From: Lingula anatina
Lineage: Eukaryota > Brachiopoda > Lingulata > Lingulida > Lingulidae
NCBI RefSeq assembly: GCF_001039355.2
Contig: NW_019775494.1
Coordinates: 131,939-195,938 of the forward strand
DNA: 64,000 nucleotides
Reading direction: 5' to 3'
Below, piece after piece: positions 52,114 to 61,952 of the stretch (positions are counted from its first letter, which is position 1; each line of letters begins with the position of its first letter). A program made the translations under genes and the position numbers. The notes beneath the pieces were generated by a model. It saw nothing but the letters and a program-made list of their open reading frames with translations, did no database searches and was not told the DNA's origin.

Positions 52114-53504
52114 TCAGGTTTTGAATTGTTGAAGGTCGATGGCCAGGTCTTCGCGCAATATGTCCTTCACCTTGTAGTTTTCAAAATGGCCGTCGATGAA
52201 ACCCCACCCATTGTTCCGCACGTGCCAGCAATCAACGTGCTTACTGGTTCTCATGTTGAGTCGCCTGCCAGGACGAACTTCTACTGGACGTTTTCTAAAA
52301 CGACCTTGGAATGTCAGGAGCGCGGGGTTGGAAGCAGATGCCGGTGAAGCCGTTGGAGACTGGATGTTGACAGCTCGGTGGAAGAATTGACCTAAAATGA
52401 GTGTTTCAGATGTCAGGATTATACCTTTCATCAAACTGAGCATACCTTACAACCACATTGAGGGAATAAAGCGCGCCCTATTATTACGTTTACTGTGTCG
52501 ATAAAATATTTCTGCTATCATCAGTATGCGTGAGTTAGATGTGACAAAAACACGAAAAAAATTTAATTGCAGTATCCAAACTGTATGGATGATGGATGCA
52601 TATTAATTAACATGACTATCCAATAACCTGCATCTCTATTCCAATCTTTAACAAGAAATGCCTGGACATGTTCAATTTCCATTACTATCTTAAAACAGGC
52701 TCTCAAAGGAATCTGTACTCACCTATCAAGCCGTGTGACCGGCTGGACAAGCCATCTCCAGACAGAATATAGAAACCCACGAAAGAAACTTTAGTAGGAT
52801 GATTCCTCTTCACCCTATGTCGAACTATGGCGAACTCTTTCCCATTGCCCACGCCTATGGTCACATTCCTTTTCTTGTGTATGGTGACCTTGACCCCATC
52901 AGTAGTGGAGATCACGGTGTTTTGGCGCCAGTTGTAGGTTTTGTCGTTGATCTTTATCGAATGTGGTCCCACTTTAACCCGTGTATTTCCGTGAAGAAAA
53001 CCAATCGCCCCAAAATAGGTTTTCGTCTTGTTCCAAGTTTTAGTAGAGCCCTTCCTAGCTACGATCTTGGCGTTGACGGTAATGTCTTAAATTGAAAAAA
53101 AATCAAAATCATAACTATCGAGCAGATTTAAATTATAACTGTTTGATAGATCCTTGATTCTAGCACTCTGATAAATCTTAGATTGTTTTTGTTGTGTTTT
53201 AAGTGCATGCTATTTGCCTTAACAAGAAAAAACGTGTGCTGATTTCTTATATGGCTTTAAAAACAGCAAGTTTAGTATGATGTATAGAATTAATTAGGTT
53301 GCCTGCAATTCAACAGTGTGCAGACAAGCCTCCAGTTTAACCGGTCTACATGAATGATGAGAATGAGGTCGAGCAGCGGAGAAGACTTACCTGAATCCGG
53401 ATCCCATAGCAACTGATAAAGGTCGCCCGGATTACCGTTGACATCGAAACAAACGGGTTTGTTACTGCCTTTCACAGTGATGAGAAAGTGGGGGTCATTG
53501 TCCG
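52114..53504 (-). CDS. ITIH C-terminal (ITI_HC_C) exons
   Basis: Exons 53504-53391, 53085-52723 and 52391-52114 encode residues 709-959. The block opens Ser-Asp-Asn-Asp-Pro-His-Phe-Leu-Ile, equal to the site where vertebrate ITIH1-3 precursors are cut and the new C-terminal Asp is esterified to chondroitin sulphate. It continues [47 protein letters not shown] and [19 protein letters not shown], all family hallmarks. The protein extends about 15 residues beyond the usual end ([17 protein letters not shown]). Confidence 0.93.
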
Positions 53505-56500
53505 CTGGAAAAAATGTCAAATATATGGTCAGTTAGCTAAAATGGGGACCATTCACAATGGACTTTTGTCCACATAGTTACTCCACGGGGTTACTCCACG
53601 GGGACTCTCACTGAATGCAATCAGTGTAACCCTTCCTCTTGTTTCCAACGTACCCGTCCAAATACAAGCCTTTCTACATGTATATTTACCTCAACGCCAC
53701 GAGGAGGCGATTTTTTCTGTTAATCTGATTGCATTCAGCTAGAGTGCCCCTGGAGTTAGAGCGTATCAGTTGGGTCGACAATATTCATTGTGAACGGTCC
53801 CATAGCCTTCAATGAATAATAGTTCAAAATATATTAACGGGCAAACGGCATTAGAGTGAAACATTTTATTTAACTTAAATTGTTTGTATATCTGGCATTT
53901 GAACCTCTGCCAAGCGGAGGGTTTACAGACAGACTAGGGTCTATGGTTAAGTGCCCCTAACGATAATAACCACGTCGTGATGTTTAAATGATTTGTGAAA
54001 AAAAGACAAAATGACCAGACGATGGGAGAGATCCTGATTCAGATCCCGATCTATATTTCAATTTTTTCTTTTCACAATTGACAGTGATATTTGATAGTAA
54101 ATCTTAACAGTGGACACAGCCCAGCAAACACAGTTAGTTATTATAACGTTACCGTAACGTTTATATAACCAAATGGAAACGTTATGTGTTTGTTGGGAGT
54201 GTCGTTTATGTTGTTGACACTGAATTTAACTGCTACAGAAAAGATCTATCACCCTTATTATGCACGAAGTTGTTGTAACAGAATAGAAGAGTTATTACCA
54301 GAAATATAACATTGATCATTTTAGCTGTTACATAAAACTATCATTATAAATCTTTTACCAAGCTCAGAAGTATGGCAATACTATGCACAGACACATTTCT
54401 CATGATATGAAAAACTTACAGAGAGCCTCTTTCACTTTTTTCTTGTTTTTTCGTTTTCTGCCAGAGGTTCCTGCCTTATGTTGCCGCTTAGTTGTGTAGG
54501 GAGTGTGCGTAGTTGTAGTAGTTGTAGTAGTAGTAGTAATAGTAGCTGGTAGCAAGAATGACGGTCTTGGCAATGACAAGAATGTTGGCATTGGAGGCGG
54601 TAAACGAGCGTGCATGAGGTTGAAATGGTCGAGCCTGCGAAACTGCCGAATGTCAGCTAAATAATGATGATTGAAACAAGACTATAAACGGACAAACTAT
54701 GAAACTATGTCATGCCAAACTCTAGAAATTCATCGACCGTTGTCCGAGTTACATTTGACCCATTTTCAAATATCACGTGTACTTCTTAGCAGCATGTGTC
54801 TTAAACATATGATAGGTTTTCTGTTTTCAAGTCCCTGTGCCCACAAAACACGTTTTTAAAGTAAAATCATATAGGTGATAAATTATTGTTTACAAATACC
54901 AGTAGTAAAATTTTCTTACTTGAAATAATGTCTGAAATATATAATATTTTTCAATGAAATAAAAGGACTTCCTGCATTTTAAGGACTTAAAATGTATTTT
55001 CTGCGCAATGTAGATTAATGTTTGCAGAGTCGAATGTGTGCCAACCAAGATCTTATGATCAATGAATCATATAAAATTATCTTTAAGAAGACTACGAAGA
55101 ACAAGTCCCAGGAGTGGTGAAAGGTTTAAAGTGACCATTGTGAATGTAAATGGAAATCTTCCAAGAATGTCCAAAACTAGTCTGCGTCATACGAGAATGT
55201 GCGAGAGTCAGCGTGAAGTAGAGTTAACTTTTTGGCGATAAGCTTGAGATTCTTTGCACCGGAAATGTCGTCTTAGTCTTGAAAACAATACAAAAGTGAC
55301 ACCCATGACATGGTCTGTAGATATACAGAACTTGAGAAAAAACAACATAAAAAACATCTATAATTAGATAAAGTCTGTCAGCTTTTCTTTGTTGCTGCAA
55401 CGCACTCGCTGGTACGTCATAAATTCTGACCCCACTCCCCTCCAAATCTCGCGAAATCGCGAGACTTTGAGCTATCTCGGATGATTCCCATTTTCAGCAA
55501 CTTGACAAAATTTAAATGGCCTACGATCAAGTCAAATATAGGAACAACTCACCAAATCCTGAAAAGCCCGGAGACCCCGAGGACCTTTGAACGCTTGCTG
55601 AATGGACCATCTTTCTGGAAGGTCCTCTACTCTTCGATGCACCTATTTTATTGAAAGCACAGAAAAGGAAGATATTTTTTATCTGCTGTGGTCATTATGC
55701 ACAATCGGTGTTGTGGTGATACAATTATATGCTAAATGATGTTTGTGCTCAGGAAAGTCTTCTGAAGATAAATACTCAACATTAATGGAAGAGTTACCCA
55801 TTTAAATATCAGCGCAAAAAATAACGTTCGTTGTATATGCGTGTTCAATAAATATATATACACTGTAGCTCTTTATGGAAGAAAGAAAAACAAATCAGAA
55901 ATGATAATCTATTTCTGTTACGATGGCATAACTAATGGCAAGAAACATAACGCCATCAAAATCGTATAACAATACTTACTACTTTCTGCTTCGGAACCGT
56001 CGTCTTCAATAAGATCCCCCGCGTTTTTCTCGGGCTCGTCTGGCTTGACGACCAGCATTGACGTCACAGGCGTCACAAAGTGGTACTGATATATAGTAAC
56101 AGGGGTAAATTGTAATCGTCAATGTAATTTACTCATTTCCAAAAATGTGGATAGAAACTTGTTATTAGAGAGATAGTTTTCCCTCTTGGAATCCACTTTT
56201 CTTATAAAATTTAACTAATTAATTAATTAAACTAGTTAAAATTCCATTTGCATTACGAATTTATGCAGTAATACTGTGGTAATTAAGGTAACTATCCAAC
56301 CTCAATAATGTCATATAAAAATTAAGATTAAAACATCTTCAAAATGTAGAATCGATGTTACTTTTTGTTTCTTTCTGAAGAAAAAACTGAACAAAAACTG
56401 AACTAAAACTCTTGTTTTTGTTTCAATTCAGGGACGGGAAATATGCAATGATTACAAACCCCGTTTTATATCTGACAAAAGGTTACGTTACCTTCAAGGA

Positions 56501-59500
56501 CATATCCAGTGCTTTCTGTTTCAGAGTCTCCTTCTCCTGGTTATCAGACGTCTCCTTCATCGTTTCAAGTGTGTTCTTTATGGTAAGATACGCCCACAGT
56601 CTTTCCGTGAAAGACGTCAAACTGCTCGCGTCCGGAGCGTCAAGGTCAAGGTCCAAGGTGTTCCCAACCCCTCCGGTAATAATTACGTTTGTATCGAGCA
56701 ACACATTGCCTTCAGCACCAACCCCTGAGATTCTCGTACTTAGAGACGGGACGTTGACATCAGCTAGTTTTCCCGCCACAACGATTTCAGACCCATCGAA
56801 ATAGTTGATGAACGCGTTTCTGGTTAGAGATGTGTTGTCGACAGAGTCACCAAGATACTCGACTTTTATGTCCGACAGCAAAGGGTTGGCGACTTCATCG
56901 TAGAATCCTTTCAGCTGCAGATCGGCGTCGGAGTCTTCGTAGATTTTTCTGGCAACGCCGCGGTTCTGTAGTGACAATTTCTGCAGGAATTTGTAATCAG
57001 CCCCTGAGCCGAAGGCAAGACTGAACAGGCTGTATCTTTCTTTGTTAACAGCTTTCACGTTGCTTTCTATTTTTTCTAGCGACGTTTCGCCCGACGTTGG
57101 ATCGCCATCAGTGAGGAAAATGATGAGCGAAGGCAACTTTTTTCCGCTCTGTGATTCGTGACGTTCCAGGAACTCCATACCACGCACCAGAGCGTCGTTG
57201 ATGTTAGTTCCTGAAACCAAAGCATATGGTTTCTTGAAATAGAGACTTAGTTTTAAAAAAAGGGTTGCCAGGAGCTTATTTATAGCAGTACTAGCTGATG
57301 CTCTTTTGTCACAAACGTACACCAATTAAAATGTGAAAAAATTAACAGGCGACGGTAAAGCGTCGCTTAATTTTTTTTCATATGCACAGCGACATTATGC
57401 AAGTTCACGAAAAAATTACGGGGTCAAATTAGGACCTTGACTTCAAATTCAACTCAAACAATATAAAAAAAACTCCATACCCCCGCTAGCAGACATTCTG
57501 CGCACAAACTGTTTTGCAGCCCCCACGTGGTCAAGGGTGGCTTGGATCATGTTCTCGTCGTTCCAGTATCTCACGCCAGACCCAAACAAAATGATGTTGA
57601 AATAGTCATCCTCCCTCAGGTCATTCAATATGACATTCATTGCGTCTTTAACTTGTCTAATTTTTCTACCTGTTGTGGAAATATTAAAGTAAACTTAAAA
57701 TACAGATATATTATCTGACTGCAAATAAACGGCAATATGTAGTGAAAGGGAAAAAAATTGTAATGAAAGGAAATTGGTCTTAATCATAAAAATTTTAACA
57801 AAATCAAAAATGCATTCAGCGTTATTGAACGAGGGCTTTTGAGACAGAAAAGTTTCACTTACCGCTCATGGAGCCACTCACGTCTAAAATAAAGAATACG
57901 TTTTTGTTCACGACAGGAAGACCTGTGGGGGCGAAGTAGTGAACGAAGTACCCATTAACAACCTGTAAATAAATAAATAAACAGAGTTTAAACTGCGGCA
58001 CAGATTGAAGCTCCTTCTCCTTTCTTCTGCTGTTTTTTTTTCAATTGCGCAATTTCCACCGCAACTACAATAGGTCCGATGTAAAGAAACTGAAAATTCC
58101 GCCCTCCATTAGATCCATACAGGTTAGTGTTGGCATAACTTTAGTGGTTCAAAAATTAGAACGGAGCTTACCTTACAAAGCAATAGGAATCTGACCTAGC
58201 ACAGCATGGGATTCTCTCCACGAAAGACTTATATTATACATCTCGTTACATAATCTCACCTGAAGTTCCCCGGCGTCCATATCCCGTTTGACGTCATATT
58301 GCACGACGAATTGCCCGGATATCCCAGCGGAGGAATCTGCCTGTTGCTCCGCCGCACTGGGGCGGTAACTGATATGGGCTTTATTAGGCGCGATGCGGTC
58401 GATTACTGCGAGCTCATTATCTGGAAATATTGAAATATAGATAATATTTAGGTGTTTGGATTATGTAATTTGCAGCGAATGCCGTCTTTAACCATAAACC
58501 GGTACGTGTACGTACTAGTACGTCCAAGTAAAGGCACCAATGACCATATCAAAAGTAAAATAATAGATCTAGTTTGTTCAAATTTACTAAAATTTTAATT
58601 TTAACAAATTACTTATTATTCGTAATGCATTACAAATACTTTTTTAATCTTCTGTAAATTGGTAAGTAACACCCCCGGCCTTACTTTGTGTGGCTTCAAG
58701 GTTATTCGTTTCACCAGGCACTCGAAGAGGCGGCACCTTCAGAACGGTAATCTCGCGAGATTCGTGAATGTACACATCAACTTTCAAATCTCGGACAACC
58801 TGCCCGGGATTCACGTTGATCACGTGTTCGTAAAGCCCCAACTTTCTCTGAAGCAGTTCCTGGAACGTGATGTTGAACGTGATCTTGCTTTGGGCAGCTA
58901 CGTTGACGGCAACTTTGAAACGGTTCGTTTCTCTTGGTCTGTGAAAAGGAGACACATCGTTTAAAATAATATAAATAACACAACAGAATACATCATGACA
59001 AAACTTCGTCTGAAATCAGTAACAGCATAATATAATAAAGTATAACTACTGTTTCCAATTTAAATGTTTAGATTTTTTTACACTATACTATTTCTGCATT
59101 ATAAGTGGTAGAAAACGTGTTTCAGAATTATTTTCCAATGTAAATGAGTTAAAACTTTCATGAATGATTTGTGAGGCTGCATAGACGAGTCTGCATATAC
59201 GACATCGTTATAACGTACTTTGCGCTGACATGCCCGGCAGTCTGTCCCCGGCTTTTGGCCTTAGTATATTCCTTCTTTGCCTGCTCCTTCTCCTTCACTT
59301 GCCCATCGTACACCTTGCCTTCGATGGTCCTGAAACAGGCGTAACACAAGTTATTTTACTAAATATGCAATTAGTACAGTGTACATGTAACATGTGCGAC
59401 CATGTGAACGTTGTTCTTAATAACCGCTATATAATTTTATTAAATACTTATAACATAGTGCTATTTCAGGATATCAATTAAATTTTTCTTGTGTTGAATT

Positions 59501-59823
59501 TGGTTATGTTTGGACTCTTTTCGTCTATAACATATTTCTAATACTACCGACAGCAGGATATGCGGTACTTCCGAAACAGCGGGATTATTACAGTAAAATA
59601 ATGCAAAGGAAATGGAATGAAGAGGGTACTAGCAGCAATGGTTAAATGAAAATTGAAAGCAGGTGTAAAGGAAGAGGGAATGTTCATGCATTCCCTATAT
59701 TTGGTAAAGAAGAAGAAAGGAGTAACTAGTCAAAGGCGAATATTGTACTTAGTTTCTGCTTTGCCGTGTTTTTAATTTACACATTTTAAAAACAAAGATG
59801 TTTATACATATCGACAGACAGAA

Positions 59824-59877
<54 letters not shown>

Positions 59878-60043
59878 AATCTTACATGGAAAAATTCGAT
59901 ATAAAAGCGGATTCAGGTAGCTGCACCAGGAACACCGCCTCCTTGGACTCCAATGCATGGTTAGCCAGCCGACTGACCACAGTGGTGGTGGCGAAACGGT
60001 ACGCTATGTCCGACCGTATGTGGAGTGAGTAGATTTCGGGCAC
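52114..60043 (-). CDS. inter-alpha-trypsin inhibitor heavy chain (13 exons; signal-peptide exon not found)
   Basis: Secreted, hyaluronan-matrix-associated protein by family. Exons from 5' to 3' (minus strand): 60043-59886, 59329-59219, 58938-58685, 58420-58260, 57962-57863, 57669-57481, 57210-56492, 56085-55980, 55642-55553, 54656-54420, 53504-53391, 53085-52723, 52391-52114. All have GT-AG borders and phases join exactly, giving 959 residues plus TGA (exon total 2880 nt). Order: VIT domain, VWA with full MIDAS, Ser- and Thr-rich linker, then the ITI heavy-chain C-terminal domain starting at Asp-Pro-His-Phe (712-715). Length matches vertebrate ITIH1-3 (~900-950). The first visible codon (Val-Pro-Glu-Ile-Tyr-Ser) is internal: an upstream phase-0 exon with a signal peptide is needed, and I could not identify one up to 64000. 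The stop is followed by no further similarity. Confidence 0.94.
53542..53803. mobile_element. MITE-like element in ITIH intron
   Basis: ATGGGGACCATTCACAATG (53542-53560) faces CATTGTGAACGGTCCCAT (53786-53803), imperfect terminal inverted repeats. The interior includes CTCCACGGGG twice and a GACTCTCACTGAATGCAA block related to 9390-9430. There is no coding capacity. It lies between exons 54656-54420 and 53504-53391. Confidence 0.65.
54420..56085 (-). CDS. ITIH linker exons (Ser/Thr-rich, basic)
   Basis: Exons 56085-55980, 55642-55553 and 54656-54420 encode residues 565-709. The first begins with conserved [17 protein letters not shown], then turns acidic/Ser-rich. The second is Ser/Arg/Gly-rich. 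The third has a Pro-rich patch, a run of about ten Thr after Ala-Thr-Ile, and a strongly basic tail ([14 protein letters not shown]). Vertebrate ITIH linkers are also variable and O-glycosylated; a Thr-run is a plausible mucin-type glycosylation stretch. The donor of exon 56085-55980 is taken as GTAAGT at 55979, although a GTAGTA three bases earlier is possible in frame. Confidence 0.85.
56492..57962 (-). CDS. ITIH VWA-domain exons
   Basis: Exons 57962-57863, 57669-57481 and 57210-56492 encode residues 229-564. The lead-in is [10 protein letters not shown]. The metal-ion-dependent adhesion site is complete: Asp255-x-Ser257-x-Ser259 (DVSGS), Thr326 (GGTN) and Asp359 (LTDGD). After the VWA fold come the ITIH-typical [51 protein letters not shown] and [10 protein letters not shown]. 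The 719-bp exon is by far the longest, covering the second half of the VWA and the following beta region in one block. Confidence 0.95.
58260..60043 (-). CDS. ITIH VIT-domain exons
   Basis: Exons 60043-59886, 59329-59219, 58938-58685 and 58420-58260 encode visible residues 1-228. VIT signatures: [25 protein letters not shown] (split Met codon), [39 protein letters not shown] and the closing strand [10 protein letters not shown]. The VIT domain always precedes the VWA domain in ITIHs and supports matrix and protein contacts. The intron after the first exon starts 11 bp from a (GA)n(GT)n array. Confidence 0.92.
59825..59874. repeat. (GT)n(GA)n microsatellite beside ITIH donor site
   Basis: TG tract of 7 units followed by about 17 GA units. 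On the coding (minus) strand the order is donor GTAAGA, then about 10 bases, then (CT)n(CA)n. Confidence 0.95.
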
Positions 60044-60423
60044 CTGCAGAGATAAAGTTAGAAGTTTATTTATACCTTAGTTTTGTATTTTTAAAGAAAC
60101 GATTTCACAGGCATGGGTGACGGTGTTGATTTGCAAAATGTATTGGCTCAAATGCCGAAAGATAAAGGGTTTCTATGGGCATATCAGTACTAAACAATGA
60201 CGGACACAGAGGAGGCCACAGCGGGCACGTGACCCTCTCACGGCTTCTGGGGTACCCCCCCTTCCAAAAATAAAAACATAATACCAGCGAAACAGCACAA
60301 CACAAGCATTTTGCCAACCCCTGTGCATTATATATCATGGTAACATTATGTTAATCTACAGTTTTATGTTGCCCTCGTTCGCCATTTTTATCCTTGCCCA
60401 CACCTTTTAACAAAATATATACG

Positions 60424-60634
60424 GGCGCATTCCCATAGATTTTAGATCGATCTATCCCAGTGGGGAGTCTCACTAGATTACTGTCAGATAATGCGGCTTA
60501 AATGTCCGTCCCGCTTACTTCAAGCTGTAAGGGGGTAATTAACTTTCGTGCCCGCTCGGCTGACAGCTATTTAGCGTGAACCCCCAGGGAGCTAGGTCGA
60601 TCTAGTTAGATAGATCTAATCTCTGGGAATGGGG
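60424..60634. mobile_element. MITE-like element with ATTCCCA-AGATT termini
   Basis: CATTCCCATAGATTTTAGATC near 60428 faces a right end near 60605-60631 whose reverse complement reads CATTCCCAGAGATTAGATC. Internal blocks include CAGTGGGGAGTCTCACT and CCCCCAGGGAGCTAGGTCGATC. Related left ends occur at 9355 and 61563. Confidence 0.65.
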
Positions 60635-61501
60635 TCTAGGATGCACTATAAGCGGTTTCAAAAAATAGATTTGCTAACTGGTAAATGAGTGATTGTCGTA
60701 AAGACGTCAACAGAAACTCTTGGTGGTCTATATCTGATCCACTAGCAAGTAGGCAGTTTCCCGTTGAATTTTAAGCGGGTCGGGTGTACATACATGTATG
60801 TGACAAAACCGTGGCCTTGACACCCAATACTAAATACTGGGTCTAAAGAACTGCCATACAAGTTGTTTTTCTTCCACGTTAAGAGAATTTAAAATAAACA
60901 GTTGGATTATAGCAATTTCACCGCGGAAATCTACCCTGGCATTTCTATATTGTTTCCTTTTGTAAAGGAAGTCACTTTGGAAAAATTCATTCCTGGGTAA
61001 AGACTTGACGGAAAGTTCCCATACTAAAAGCTTAATTCATTAAATATTTTTTCAAATTGGCATATACTGTATATCCTCTCTTTCCCTCTTTTCTTTTTGC
61101 TGATATTGAATAACTACTCCAAGATTTGCGCAGAACTTGAGCAGATGGTGGGTACGCTGTATTTATTTCAAAGAAATAGCGGCAACTTTCTCCATAAAAC
61201 ATGCAGTAATGGACATAAATTCTTCACCTCGGGGTGACTTTAGTCGTGATTTTTGCCAATATAGGTCAACCTTGGTCATCTCGATTTACTTCTATCAACC
61301 TTGACTGGAAAGGCGACTTAAAAGAAGAAGCCAAAGGGGGTCTTCGTGAGCACTTAGTTGATTGAACAGGGTACATTTTAGACCTTCGTCACAGCGTGCG
61401 GTGATATGTTTCTGTTTTGGTTTCTGCACAATTTTGAGAGATAAGCATCTTATAACCCGGGCTTTTAGTAGTTACATGTAAGGAACAGTCAAAATGTTAC
61501 A

Positions 61502-61537
61502 CTCTGGCCACTGGCTGCGCTAGTAGTCTGTTACAAA
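61502..61537. repeat. short dispersed repeat (copy at 62426)
   Basis: CTCTGGCCACTGGCTGCGCTAG, then TAGTCTGTTACA, recurs with a few changes at 62426-62459. Likely fragments of one dispersed element. Confidence 0.6.
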
Positions 61538-61559
61538 ACCATTGCTTATTACTCATTAG

Positions 61560-61640
61560 ACCCTATTCCCATATCTAGATCGATCTAGCGGGATCGGTCC
61601 ATCTCCAAGGGGAAAAATTACTGTTGAGAGAGATACAGGT
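61560..61640. repeat. left-end relic of the ATTCCCA repeat family
   Basis: Starts CCCTATTCCCATATCTAGATC followed by GATCTAGCGGGATCGGTCC and ATCTCCAAGGGG, similar to the left half of 60424-60634. No right terminus was found. Confidence 0.45.
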
Positions 61641-61856
61641 GGTTTTTCAGCATACTGGTACATTCCCATCAAATTTCGTTAGATTTTCACTGCAATGGTC
61701 ATAAAACGAAATATTGCATGCAAAAGTCACATGTACAGTGTTATAAATGTATGGATGAATGGATCACCGTTACGGTATGCTCTGTCTACACGATAAGTAT
61801 TAGGACTCGTATTTGTAGTTTCTTTCATAGAAAAATGTCCGTCTTTAAATATAACT

Positions 61857-61952
61857 TATTGTATTGCATTGTACTGTATTGTATTGTATACTGTATTGTA
61901 TGGCATTGCATTGTATTGTATTGTATTGTATTGTATTGTATTGTATTGTATA
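61857..61952. repeat. (TTGTA)n pentanucleotide microsatellite
   Basis: Irregular ATTGT/ATTGC units that become regular toward the right end (8 perfect units at about 61911-61950). Reading frames through it are Tyr-Cys-Ile-Val or Asn-Thr-Ile-Gln repeats and are not genes. Confidence 0.93.

Noticed and set aside
60105-60338. Candidate ITIH signal-peptide exon on the minus strand (hydrophobic CLCCAVSL stretch)
   Set aside because: The donor GTATTA is poor, the hydrophobic core is short and cysteine-rich, and no conserved feature supports it.
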